Part shown: positions 1-12,639 of the stretch, in pieces | How the letters are laid out: every line of letters starts with the position of its first letter | Position numbering within the stretch: position 1 is the stretch's first letter | Assembly (NCBI GenBank): GCA_003254905.1 | Contig: QANU01111261.1 | Coordinates: forward strand, 127,551-191,550 | DNA: 64,000 nucleotides | Reading direction: 5' to 3' | Source of the DNA: Nissolia schottii | Lineage: Eukaryota; Streptophyta; Magnoliopsida; Fabales; Fabaceae | Translations under genes and position numbers: made by a program | The notes under the pieces: model-generated | Seen by the model: only the letters and a program-made list of their open reading frames with translations | What the model was told of the DNA's origin: nothing | Databases searched by the model: none

Positions 1-1089
1 TATAAATATATATATATATACATATTCATTTTTTTACATATTTTTGTTATTACTAACAATTAAATTTTGTTAAAAAAATTAATTATTATACCCAGATAAT
101 ATTGTAAAATTTTCTTATATTATTATTTAATTAAATCTTGTTACATGCCATCAAATATGTTTTATTTTCACATTCATTACTTTAAAATACATGTATAAAA
201 CAATTTTTATTCAACAACATTGTAAATAAATTTTACATTATTTGCACAAAGTCATTAAGCTCAAAAAAAAAAATATGAACGATTAGAAATGTACATTAAT
301 TATTTTTAAAAAATAAATCTTTCACTATTTAAATTTAAATATTAGTCGAATTTAACTAATATATTACCACTTAAGTAGCCAGGAGTATTAATTAATAGCA
401 AATAAAAGTTATAAGTTATTGCATATAAATATAATTTCATCATATTATTTTTTAACACACTCATGATTAAAGTGAATCTTTAATTTTATGAAAAATATAC
501 TTATTTATTTGCGGGTCTCATCAACTTAATTTGTTAGTTTTTTTCTTTTTGCGTCTATAACTTTGTTAATGATAAGTGTGTATAAAAATGAGATGGTAAA
601 CTTAAACTGACAATAGTAGTACTTAAATTTAAAATGAAAGGGGAAAAAAAAGAATGCAGTTCCAAAGGAAAAATAAATAAACAAAAGAAAGGGTAAACAT
701 GTACGAGTCACATTCAATTACTTTCACGAAAGGTTTTGGGTTCTTGGGTCCCACTTTTATGATATTTTATGTTATAAGTTAGAACATTATTGAGTTAATG
801 TCCAATGATTTGAAGAAAAAAAAAATGCTAACAAAAAACGATTTTTTAGTTAGGTCAATTCATAATTTCCATTTTTATAATTTCTTATCCAATTTAAGAA
901 GTTCGAAACATCAATTTGGAAACATATTTATATCCTCATTTTCTGAAATTAATGTCGGTCGCAAAAAAATTCTTATAATTGAGACAAAATGTAGTAAAAA
1001 ATTTCGGCATGTACCTAGTCAAATTGAAAGCAGCCAATACTTAAGAAAGCTTAGCACATTTTTTTAATATATATCTAATAATCATCATA
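1..1089. other. AT-rich intergenic DNA, no gene seen
   Basis: Very AT-rich sequence with short open frames that show no recognisable domain or codon bias. I see no gene or clear repeat here. Confidence 0.6.
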
Positions 1090-2525
1090 TTTTAATTTTT
1101 TCATAGGTTAGAATGACACTTATTTGCTTTGTTTTCTATGAAATTACTAACCAATTTTCCCAATTTTATGTAAATTGAGTATAGTTAAGAGAATAGATAT
1201 TTATTTTGTTTGATAATGCAATTCTTATCAATTTCTCATATAGATCAGAGGCAGGAATCAAAAGAGCTACATAGTAGCAATTAATGCTGACTTTGCCACA
1301 GATTTTGCACCAGGATGGAGATTGAATCTCAATATGATCTCAACTATAAAGTTGTAGATCTTTCTCTTAGCTTTAATTAGATATTTGAACCACCTCAATC
1401 CGAGACCTGTAGCCCAAGTTATCACGATTTTACTAACTGCTGTCATGACTAATCCGTTGAACGCTCGACCAATCCGCTGAGCAGCCTCTAAAATTGCTTA
1501 AATCTGAAGAAACTTCACGTTGAAGCAATCCTTGAACCGCCTAGGCCGCTTAGCGACCCTTGTAATCCGCTGAGCGGCCTGAACCTAAAAACTCTATAAA
1601 AGGAGACCAAAACCGAGACTTTGAGAATTAATTCAGTTTTTTCCCATTTCCATTCAGAACAGAAGGCAGAAAAAAGAGAGTTTAAAGCTTAGAGACCGAG
1701 AGGGAATTGGAGAAGGAAGCCAAGAGAGGTCGAGGAGCACGGCGACACTCACCATGGTGGCGTGAAAGCGTGTCATGGTGAACGTCCATTACCTTGTTCT
1801 TTGATTTCCTCTTGTAAGATGGATCTATAATCCTCTTGTTGTTGGGATTTTGACGAGTATTATGATTTGATTGTATCCATTTAACTCTTTTATGTATGAA
1901 TCTATTATATTCCATGATATGCATGATTTAATCTTGTACCTAATGCTTGTTTTAGCTTAGCTACCTAAAGCATGATTTGAAACTTGATTGTTTGTGAGTG
2001 AGAACTACATTCATTAAGTTCGAACTAGATTAAATTATCTAATAGTCCTAATTGCTAGAAATAGAGTTAGTGTTATTAGTCGTTTTAACATCTGAAACTA
2101 TAGATTGGTTTGCTTTATTAGTTTGTGCAAGAGATTGACAAAATGACAAGGGAAATTGAGTGATCTTTTCATGCTTGAAAGAGATGATTAAGATAAGAAC
2201 TGGTGATGAGGAATCAATGGAATTGATAATTCATATGCATTGAGTACTGGATATATGAAAATTGTATTACGAGTTAATTCCCAACAAGCTTCCCTATCTG
2301 GTTTTCCCTCGGTGTCATTTTATCTTTTATTTACTTTATTTATGTTAAGAATCCATTTACAAATCATCCACTCTATTGTTTAATTAACAAACTCAAGAAT
2401 GACTTTATTTAGCTCCCTGTGGATACGACTATACCCGACTATACTGCTATTGAATCCCTTAAGGATTTAAAAGCTGTAAAGTAGGATATATAAAACGAAA
2501 AAGGTTTAAAAATAAGCTTTCAACA
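1090..2525 (+). mobile_element. Old LTR of a Ty3/gypsy (Athila/Tat-like) element
   Basis: This stretch is clearly related to the better-preserved LTR at 41782-43443. Both share, in the same order, CGCTGAGCGG-like decamers, a TATA box (CTCTATAAAAGG near 1593 here), a stretch around TCTTGTAAGATGGAT (near 1810), TTGTTGGGATTTTG (near 1838), and a 3' portion with GGATACGACTATACCCGACT (near 2423) and AAAGTAGGATATAT (near 2478). It ends in GCTTTCAACA at 2525, matching GCTTTCATCA at the end of the other copy. No primer-binding site follows, so it is a solo or truncated LTR. The left border is uncertain (a TGATAA at 1211 is one candidate) and I found no target-site duplication. Small open frames inside it are not genes. 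Confidence 0.65.
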
Positions 2526-3282
2526 ATATCTCTGACAGATTTTTTTTATAGTTTAGTTATAATATAATTGATAGTGTAATTTTTTTTATATTATATCAAA
2601 ATTTGATTCAAGTAAATTACTTTATATGTATGATTTTGTAAGTAGTTAAAAAAATTAATTATTTTTATTTATGTATCAAAATTTGATTGGATGACAATCT
2701 AAAAAAAATTTGCACTATCAATAGTAATAAATAAACTCTTACTTTAAAGTAACTCTATGGACATTAATAAGTAACATTATTAGACACATACAAATAAAGG
2801 ATAAAGATTTTTTAAGGTAGGCCTTTCACTTTAAAAGATAAAGTAAATATTTTTATTATTAAATCATTAAAATGTGAATGAATTTCATTTTTATTTTATT
2901 AATTTAATGACGAGGTCACCCATTTTACACTTTAAATAAAGCATCTCATTTTTGGGGATTTGAATCCCAAATAAAAATCTCATATTGACTCTTCCGATCA
3001 AGTTTTGTAATTTAGTATTTCTTTTTTCTTTTGTTTCTCATAAAAACAAACTCAAACTAACATAAGGAGAAGATGAATAAAAGAGTACACAATAAAAAAA
3101 AAAAGAGAGGAAAAAAACCAACAATACAGCAAACAAACTAAAAGATAACAAACAAATGACAAACGAACAGCCAAGAGAACCAAAGGGATAGGAACTGAGC
3201 TCGCATATACCAAGGGGCCAAAGAAGCGGATTGCCACGAGGAAAGAATACCAACTAAGAAAGCGGATTTTTTTCTCTTTTGT
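2526..3282. other. Intergenic, no gene seen
   Basis: AT-rich sequence. The open frames on the minus strand near 3040-3360 are low-complexity hydrophobic readings that run into the inverted-repeat arm of the next element, and I do not take them as genes. Confidence 0.5.
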
Positions 3283-4975
3283 CCACGCGTCGCATGCCAC
3301 GCAGGATTTGCCAATGAGGTTGGCGAATTTGACCTGAATTTGCCTATGCGTTTGGCGAATCATTAGAAAAAAAACACAATTTGCACTAAATTCGCCAACA
3401 AGGTTGGCGAATTCAACACGAATTCGCCTGTCTCGTTGGCGAATTCAACCTACCCCTCCCCATCCCACACCGCTCCTCACATCACCATGCGAAAAACATG
3501 GCTTCGTAGGTAAGTTACAAAAATTCAAAAAATAATATTGCAAAAAGGTCAGAAAGCTCTTTATCGTGCCGGGGGGGAGTCCATGGATTTGGACTTTGAA
3601 GGGCCCAAACGGCTTGGCCTCATGCGCGCGAGCCTAACTCCTTTCTCAACTCTTTTTACCAATACAATAACTACTAAAGGTATATAAATACTTAAAAGGT
3701 TTGTGAGCTAACCAATGTGAGACTAGAGCTTTTTGAAATACAAAGCTTATGGCATTGAGCTTATGGCACGAGAGGTAACCAAGCTCTTATTGTTATTTTT
3801 TTTTAATGTTCTTATATTTATATTTTATACTCTTGAATGCTTTTCCTTTTATGACATTTATTTAATTGAAAGACTAATGTGTTGTCAATACTTCACATGT
3901 ACTTAAACTAGTTAATTTTTGAAATTATGTTTGGTAACACGTAAAAGCTGTAAAACAAGTATTTTAGAAAGTTGTTAGACTTCTTCGAACTTAACCATCT
4001 TACAAAATTATAGGTTATTGTAAATTTTACACAAATTTTCGCCCAAATAACAACTTGCATGAAATTTTAAAAATACTCAAGGACCTTTAGAATTGGTAAC
4101 TTTCTATCCTAACTATTTAACATGTTATAAATATTTTAAAATTGGTTAACGTTTGATATGTCAAAAATTGAATACGAAAACATATGTTAAATCAGTCCAT
4201 AAACAATTTTAGGTTCAACTTGATTTTTGTATCAAATTAATTAAAAATCCGTTTTAGCTAGGATAAGATTTTAGGCTTCAAAGAAAATTATTGGCAAGAC
4301 TTGGTTTGGGGTTTTGGTTGGAGAATAAATTCGGTTTTGACACTATGGCCGGAATTTTCAACATATGTTTCCAACTTTAAGGCTGAGTTTGAGATGTCCT
4401 TTTTAATTCATACATTCATATATTTATTTGTAGAATTTGTTTGTATAAATACCAATCTATAATGTATTTGGGAGAAATAGAATAAAGCTTATGTATTTCA
4501 AAAAGCCCTCGTCCCACATTGGTTAGCTCACAAACCTTTTAAGTCTTTATATACCTTTAGTAGTTGTTGTATTGGTAAAAAGAGTTGAGAAAGGAGTTAG
4601 GCTCGCGCGCATGAGGTCAAGCCGTTTGGGCCCTTCGAAATCCAAATCCATGGATTCCCCCCGTGCACGATAAAGAGCTTCCTGGTCTTTTTGCAATATT
4701 ATTTTTTGAATTTTTGCAGCTTACCTACGAAGCCATGTTTTTCGCATGGTGACGTGAGGAGCGGTGTGGGATGGGGAGGGGTAGGCAAGTAAATAGGCTA
4801 CGGTAGGTTGAATTCGCCAACGAGGCAGACGAATTTGTGTTGAATTCGCCAACCTTGTTGGCGAATTTAGTGCAAATGGTGTTTTTTTTTGTGAAGGATT
4901 CCCCAAGCGCATAGGCAAATTCAGGTCAAATTCGCCAACCTCATTGGCGAATCCTGCGTGGCATGCCACGTGTGG
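3283..4975. mobile_element. Non-autonomous MULE-like element with ~0.47-kb terminal inverted repeats
   Basis: The left arm (3283-3749) and right arm (4481-4975) are inverted copies of each other. The outer 26 bases of each arm agree at 24 positions. Each arm, read inward, has the same order: CCACGCG-type outer end, a group of short palindromes built on TTCGCCAAC/GTTGGCGAA, a GC-rich block with ATGCGCGCGAG, then a TATA-like GGTATATAAATAC (left) or its counterpart (right). About 730 bp of AT-rich unique DNA lies between the arms and holds no recognisable ORF. Long TIRs with inward promoters fit Mutator-like elements. I did not find a 9-bp target-site duplication, so the class is an inference. 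Open frames inside the arms, such as the minus-strand frame at 4721-4987, are by-products of the palindromes. Confidence 0.7.
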
Positions 4976-5104
4976 TGCCGAGTCCACGTCAGCGCAAACC
5001 GTGGTATTTAGGTAAATAGTTTGAAAATGAGGGTAATTTGGTAATTTCTTTGAATAGTGATGGCAAAAGAGATAAAAAGACCTAAGAAAGCAAATACAAT
5101 ATTT

Positions 5105-5565
5105 AGTTTAAATCCCTAAAAATTTTTTTTTTTAGTTTTAGTCTAAACATATAAAAACTTGCATAATTTTAGCCCATGTTGTTAGTGAAATTCTATTTAC
5201 TGTTAATGTGGTTAACAAAGTGTTATACAACAATGTCATGTAAACAAAATAAACTTACCTGACCCATAATATGTTATTTGACCCCAAATTATGACCTACC
5301 AACCAATCAAAATCGGGTCAAAACGTGGGTTATGGGTCAGATTTAGGTGTATGGGTCGAATGAGTTTATTATGCTCACATGACATTGCTAATGTGACATT
5401 TTGTTAATCACATTAGCAATTAACTGAGTTCTATTAACGATTGAGATTAAAACCATAGAGTCTCACTAATGATAAACACTAAAACAATGTAATTTTTTAT
5501 ATGTTTAGATTAAAATTAAAAAAAAAAAATCTTTTAAGGACCTAAATCTCTCAGACATTTGTTGG
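5105..5565. mobile_element. MITE-like inverted-repeat element
   Basis: The left ~150 bp (from about 5105) and right ~170 bp (to about 5565) are diverged inverted copies. Both arms hold AGTCTAAACATATAAAAA or its counterpart, a stretch like GTTAGTGAAATTCTAT, a GTGGTTAACAAA-like block and AATGTCATGT. The centre has a second inverted motif built on ACCCATAA/TTATGGGT. It has no coding capacity and probably folds as one long hairpin. The superfamily is not determined. Confidence 0.6.
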
Positions 5566-8500
5566 AGGCCCAAAACATATTTAAGCCTAAAATTAACTTG
5601 ATCACCAAAGAACTAATTTAATGTGCATTTAAATTAGTTATGTTACAAAATTTAATTGATTAAATCGAAAATAAACACATTAATGATTAATGTTTAACAT
5701 AAAGTTTGTATTTCTTAATTCATAAAGTTAGAATTAAACCTAAACTGGCGCCATATTAAGTTATAATCCGTCGCATAATGGTTGTTTGTTAATTTTTAGA
5801 ATACATGTGTTAAGCCTTTTTTTTTGGGTATGTTTCAAGTTCTTGACCCTTTATCCCTCCTTTGTCCCTATCTAACCTCACATTAGGGGACAGGTAAATG
5901 TCATAATCAGCCATTGGCTTATAATAGAAAATGCATAGTGTGGAAAATTGAAATTGGAATGGACTGCTAGCTAGTTCCTTAAAACTTAGGCTACATGCAA
6001 CTTGTTGACAAGGTTTTCACTTTTCTTTCCTTTTAAAATGAGTAAATTAGGTTCCCTAAAAAAAGGAGTAAATTGTTTTTTTTTATTGCATTGTATATTA
6101 GTACTATTTTTTTAAAAAGAAAATTGGTGATTTTTATTTTAAACTACATGCAATTTAACAATAAGGATATTACCATAATAATATAGACACACTACGATTC
6201 TAAGATAATGACTTGAGTTCAATTCTTAAAAAAAAGATACTAGTTGGAATAGTCTTCTTCTAATAGTAAGGTTGAGGATACCTTAGTTGAAAAAAAAAAA
6301 AAAAACAAAAGTATCCAATTTGATGCATTAATAAAGCGAAAGTACTAATGTAACACAAAAAAAAAAAGTGAAAGTAATAATGAATATTAACGATTAATTA
6401 CTATGATATAAATGACTTAGCAATAAATTGACATTATGCGTTGATTAAACATTATTTTATATTTTAATTAAATTGATAGAAGTATATGAAATAAAACGAA
6501 ATTAGTAAAATGACTAAGTTGAAAAATTGAAACACAAAGGTGGTTTATCTAATTATCATTCGACCTAAACTTGCATGTATGAGCAATTAAAGATTAAATA
6601 TCAACAGTACTAATGCTAGAACGATCTCAGAAATAGGTTGGAGGATTGTTCAGGAAAAATTCCACATCAGTGTTGATCTACTCGATGACTTTTATAAAAG
6701 GTTGAGAAAAATGAATAATGACTTTATTATTATACCTAGAATTTTTTTTATTTTTTTATTTTTAAATTAATTAAAACTGTTGGCCCAGGCTCATTGATTG
6801 GTTTGATAAAATATTATATTTCAACCCATTATATATCTTTCTAGTTGATGTTAAGCTTCTTGCTTCCATTCGTGTCAACGTCATTCTAAACTTTGACACT
6901 GTTTCCATTATATTTTTTTATGAAACAATGTTGCGTAGAAAGAAAGAAAAGAAAAATAAACCCGTTACATCACAATTTTATGATCATGTCATATATCCTA
7001 GAAACCTTACCCAAAAAGAAAATAATCATATCTTGGAAAACAATAAAGGAATCTATCGGTCAATTATTAATAAAAAACAATTATCAGTCAATTAAATCCG
7101 AATGATATAATTTCATTTTTCTAATCATTTATTGCAAGCTCGTGAATTATTTTCAATTCGATTGATTAATAACTTAGTAAACGGAGTTCATGAATTGGAG
7201 AAAAGATCCTCTAAATTATGAATTGAGCTTGAATTCGTTTATAGTGAGTCAAAATAAAATGAGTTATAACCGCGGTATACTTGTAGTTATTCTTGCTAAG
7301 TTTGAATACTATATTTTATGTGCAATTATTAGTAGATTTTAGATGATTCTATGTTCTAGTACTAATGTGTACTGGCTTCCTAATAAAAAAATATACTTTA
7401 TTTGTAATCATGGCACGGATAAATTTTTATACCTTTAAAAGACTATCATATTATATTTAAGTATATAAATAACAAAAATGAATCTTACTTAATAGAACCC
7501 ATAAATATATGGTAAAACACACAATAAAAATAGTAAGTTTCACTTTTATTATGTGTGCTTTTAAATATAATATGTCAATCTTGTGATTATATAAAAATTT
7601 CTGCATATGTCATGATCACCCACTTGTCAAAGTACTATGTTTCTTAAAGAAAATTTTAGATGTACTTTTAAAGTTTTAAGAGATTAATCTTTTTTATTAT
7701 TCAAGAGATGTATATCATTGATAATGATTAATAATTTTTTGAGGCTTTAAGATTATTGAAATAGATATGTCTTTTTTTAACAAAATAATTTTTTACATCG
7801 TCACTTGAAATCAAATTCTTGACAAAATGCTTAAGAAACTTAACAATGTGTAAAAAAAAAGCTTTATTGAAAGAAGCTTACCTACTTTAATGATATCAAA
7901 GTATCAAAAAGGGATTAGTCTCTATCAACGGTCACAATCATAATCAAAAAGTCTCATTAACTTTATTTAAAAAAACACAAACTTTGCTATCAATCTCATT
8001 AACTTTATTGCGAGTGTCTTTAAATATGTGGTACCAAACTTATATCTATCTAATAACTTTTTAAAATGAGAAATATTTGTATGGTTATAAAATATATTTA
8101 ATACGTGTAATTCCATGAATATTACCAAAATTTAAATTTAAAGTATTTAAAAGTATAAGAAAAACTAGAAGTTAATTATTGATAATGTTTTGTAAATATG
8201 TAAATATTTCTCTTTTGAATTATATATATATAAAGAAAAATCAAAAGGCAATTAAAAAATATTTGTTGCTCTAAACTCGTGGGAGAAACGAGAGAAGAAA
8301 AGGGAAACAAAAGGTGTAGTAGTACGTAGTAGGTAAGACAGAATTGAATTGTAATCCGAAAAAAGGAGGAAGAGAGAATTGAATTCTTGACCTAAAGCCA
8401 ATGATTCTCTTGAATACAAGAATTTGGGGGGAATCATCACTTAAATTACTGATTATTGGCCAAAAATATTTATTTAAAAATTAATATTTTAATAATATTT

Positions 8501-9540
8501 TAAAATCCTCCTTCAACTTAATATATCTAAATATAAATTTGTATTCAAATGTATTGAATCCAAAAATAAACTTAAAAAATAAAAAAGTAGACACTATTCT
8601 CTCTATCTATTTTTTATTGTCACTTTTTATTCAAAAAATTATCTAAAACCATTTATTATTTGATTAAATTAAAAAAATAAATATTTTTGTTATCACATTC
8701 TCCTAGTGACACATAATAATTATAATACTAATTGTTTAAGGGTAAATTAATTTACACACTATGTATCTTTTTCTATCTTAATGCTAATTAAATAAAAAAT
8801 TTTGGTGAGTTCAGAGTGTCCATTACCAATAATAATAACTAAGGGTGGAGATCTCTAGCCTCAACTTCATGTTGACAACTCACACTTCATCAAATCATTT
8901 TAAACTATTCATAATATTACACATGCCAATTTTTTTATTGGTGGGAGAAAGAAAAACACATAAATGAGACAAAAGAATTTATTCAATATTTATTCTGTTT
9001 ATTTTTTGTTGTCATTTTTTAAACAAAAATTTGTTCAAGATTAATTGATTATATGATTAGATTAATGAAGTATTAAATATATATTTTTTATATTTATATT
9101 CTTATTATCTCTTATACTTTTCATAACACTTAATAACTATAACACTTATTACTCAAGGTTAATTTTGTATATACACTCTATATATTTTTTTATCTTAATG
9201 TCAATTAAATAATTTATTAAACGGTGTATTTTTTATTAATTAATCTCCTCCCACTATAAAATTTTTGAAAGACCTTTAATGCTAACCACGAAATATTTTT
9301 ACACAAATCTCCAAAAATCGAATTTCTAATTTTTAAGAAACTCAATCAAGTGTAAAATAAATTTTAAATTTATGTTTTTTTTCTAATGACAAAAAAGAAA
9401 GAAATAAAAAAAAAACCTAACGGCTATCACAAAAGGGGCGTCCACAAGGAAGAAAAAGCTCACGTTGAATGTTGATTAGTAGGAGTAGTATTCAATGGTG
9501 GTGTTTTGTCACAGTTTTTGTCTTGTAATGAATGTCAGCA
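5566..9540. other. AT-rich intergenic DNA, no gene seen
   Basis: Long AT-rich stretch with many homopolymer runs. Short open frames at 6893-7105 (+) and 8252-8440 (-) have no family features that I recognise. A purine-rich patch near 8280-8370 could be part of an old element. Confidence 0.5.
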
Positions 9541-9570
9541 AGTGGAAGTTACCAAAGACGAGATAGCCAT

Positions 9571-9594
9571 TGGGATGGGATGGGATGGGATGGA
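9571..9594 (+). repeat. TGGGA pentanucleotide microsatellite
   Basis: Four tandem TGGGA units followed by a variant TGGAA. A purine-rich A/G tract follows at 9605-9662. Together these create several long but low-complexity minus-strand frames (9509-9869) that I do not regard as genes. Confidence 0.85.
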
Positions 9595-10029
9595 ATATGA
9601 TGATAACCACCGAAAAAAGAAAAAAGAAAAAAGAAAGAGAGAGAGAGAAAAGAGAAAGAGATACCATATGAGATGAGATGGCTGCAAAATATCGCGATAA
9701 GTATGAGTATTTGAATCTTTTGGCATTGTGGGAAAAAAGCACACGGTATTTTGGGCGGTGCTTGAAAAAATCGTGCCCGACTCAGGAAGAGTGAAGAGGA
9801 GAGGAAGAGAAGAAGAGGAGAGTTTGGTTTGTGTGGCGTACATAGATGGAATGCGATGTCAGCTGGCATGCCAGGTAAAAAAGTGTATCTCTATCGTTTT
9901 TAATGTTTATTATTATACCGAAAGCTCAGCATAGTTGATGAATAATCAATTTTTTTAAACATTTTGATTAGGGGTTTAATTTTTAATGATACGTACAAAA
10001 ATAGTTTTCGTTAAAAAGACATATTTATT

Positions 10030-11068
10030 TTATAGTTAATTAAGTTTTTAGCCCCTGTAACATTAGGAAGTTTGGTTTTAGTCATTGTAAAATTTGAAAG
10101 TTTGATTTTGGTTCTTGTGGATGATTTTAGTTGACGGTGATGACGTGGCAGTTAACGTCGTTAACGTGGCGTGTCACGTGGCATAACCCATCAGAATTGA
10201 ATTTTTTTAACCCATGACCCCACCCATGCAATGGTGGAGCTCTAGGTGTCATGAACCTGTCGTTCGCCACCAACAAAGGTGGGAGCCTCTGTCTTCTGCC
10301 TCCTCTTCTTTTTGCTCTAATCGCTTCCGGCGCCTGCTGCCACCATGACGCCTTCTTTGTGTGTCGCCACCACGCGAGCGCTGCCACCAACTGCACTCCT
10401 TTTCACTCTTGGAGACTCATATATGCTTCAAATCTATCTCAGAGACTCAAATCTGTTGTCAGAGACTCAAATCTGTTGTCATTCTTGGTTGTACTCCGTG
10501 AGTGAGGAATGGAGGCTAGGGGCTTTTCTTTGTTGCTCTAAATCACATATACATTGTTGTTAATGTTGTTGACGTGTTGGTGATGAACTTGTTGATTTTT
10601 TTGGGTGATGTTGTTGATGTATTGGGAAGACGAGAGAGAGGGAGTGGAAACCAAGAGGGCCGAGAGAGAGGGTGAACTTGAGAGAGAGGGAGCGGGGCGG
10701 AGGCTTGATCTCCTGCACGAATCCGCTATCGCAGTCAGAGAAAACCACCGCTGTCGCAGATGGAGTGGGGGAAGAGGTGGACGGTGGTGGGGTGGCCAGA
10801 TTTGGGGGTGGGTGGGTAGATTAGGTCTTTTTTTTAATATTTAAATGAAATCGGGTCAGATCTAAGATTTGGTCAGGTCATGGGTTAAAAAAATTCAATT
10901 CTGGGTTATGTCACGTCAGCGACGTTAACTGCCACGTCATTAACTTTAACCGAAACCATCCACAGGGACCAAAACCAAACTTCTAAATTTTACAGGGACT
11001 AAAAATTTCACTAAGGAACTAAAACCAAACTTTCTAATGTTACAGGGATTAAAAAGTTAATTAACCCT
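10030..11068. mobile_element. ~1.0-kb DNA transposon with ~180-bp terminal inverted repeats
   Basis: The left end (10030-10215) and right end (10865-11068) are inverted copies, with shared blocks AGTTAATTAA, CCCTGTAACATTA, AAGTTTGGTTTTAG, ATGACGTGGCAGTTAACGTC and TTTTTTTAACCCATGACC. The ~650-bp centre is much richer in GC than the surroundings. It has short open frames on both strands (10251-10505 +, 10127-10396 -, 10605-10844 +) that match nothing I know. No transposase is present, so the element is non-autonomous. The GC-rich centre might be captured host sequence. No target-site duplication was identified with certainty. Confidence 0.7.
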
Positions 11069-11349
11069 TTATTTTAATAATTTTCACTTCTTGAAGCAGA
11101 GGATATTTGCCAAAATAGTTTAATGCAATTATTATTTTACAATTTCTTTTATAGCGAATTTAGTTTTTTTAACTGAAAAATGTTTGTAGTTCATGTTAAA
11201 ATATGTTTATACTTTGTCATCCTTCTACAACATATTATGGGGTTTACTTTTTACAAAATGAACTCAATGATGTGTTGGAGAAAGTGACAAGTGTGTAGAC
11301 ATATTTTAGTATGTCTAAATAACAATGTTTTTTTAAAGCTAAGAGTCAC

Positions 11350-11391
<42 letters not shown>

Positions 11392-11398
11392 TTATTAT
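11350..11398 (+). repeat. ATT trinucleotide microsatellite
   Basis: About 16 tandem ATT units with one interruption (AGT). Confidence 0.9.
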
Positions 11399-12639
11399 GA
11401 GTTTTGTTAATTAATACTACAGAGACATTAGTTAAAGAAACTAAAATGGTGTTAGGTTTTAAGTTCATAAAATATTCAATCTCATAAAATTACCATGATT
11501 GAATTATAAAGTCAAATATTTGATTGGATAGCCATGACAATGCATATTATTGTGTATATCAAAAAAGTATTCACTAAGTATTTATCAGCATAAATATTGA
11601 TTTTTTTTCTTTCCTCCACCCACTGCTCTTCTCCTTCTCATTCTCCTTTTTGTTTTATTTTCTTTTCACTCCAACCACACACTCTTCTTTCATTTTTGTT
11701 CAGTTATTTATCAATTCTGTAATATTTATTTATTTGTGTATAAAACTTTTGTTCATGCACCTGTAATATTAGTGGATAGTGGGTGGATATTTTGGTGCTC
11801 ATCAATTAAACTATGTTATATATTTGAGAAATTATATATGTTACGAAGCATGGCAGGACGAATTGGTTTATGAAAGATGTCTACACCTATATCCACAAGC
11901 TCATATATATGAGATTTGAAGAGTTGTAATACATAGAAGAATTTGAGTAATGTATGAGTATGATTTTGAAATCCACACTAACAACTAGCCTATAGTTGTT
12001 GGGCCGCCCAGTAATGGTTTGACCAATAAAATAAAAATAAACGTGTTTTTGATAACTTTGATCGAAATTTAAAAAAAAAAAAAAAAACTAGTGCACAGTG
12101 GAAAAGGTTGTACCATATGAATTGGAAAGGAGGCATGATTTTATCCAAGAATTAAAAATATTATTATATAAGTTCAGATATATAACAATAAGTACGATAT
12201 AATTTGATTAAATTATCTTTTTCACTTTCTCCATGAACAAGTTGAAAGAATGATAAAATTGAAGTTATAAAAAATTAACTAATACTTCCTTGATATTCTT
12301 AGATTACAAATAATTTATGACAATTTCCTCTTTCTTTTTAGAAGGCAATTATAGGTGAAGGAAGAAAGTATTATAATTATATATATTGTGAACAATGCTT
12401 TGATGAATTAATGGTCTACTTGATGATGATAGGATACGTAAGGCTTTGTATATCATTTGGGGTCTTTTATCCGTTAATGACCAATGGATTGCGAGGTCAA
12501 AGAAAAAGCACCCCTTACTATGATGTTGTATCAAGAGACTTAAAACTCAAGAATTTTTACAAAAAAATCTATTTTATATATTACATATTCATTCATAAAC
12601 TAAGACCTAATAAGTGATTATCTCAAATCCAATCCTATG
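11399..12639. other. Intergenic, no gene seen
   Basis: AT-rich sequence. An open frame at 12411-12617 (+) has no recognisable family features. Confidence 0.5.

Noticed and set aside
4721-4987. Minus-strand 88-residue frame in the right arm of the long-TIR element
   Set aside because: It is the terminal repeat with its palindromes read as protein. The inverted arm gives a similar frame, and no domain is present.
9509-9869. Three overlapping minus-strand frames
   Set aside because: All three arise from pyrimidine-rich low-complexity sequence opposite the A/G tract and TGGGA repeat.
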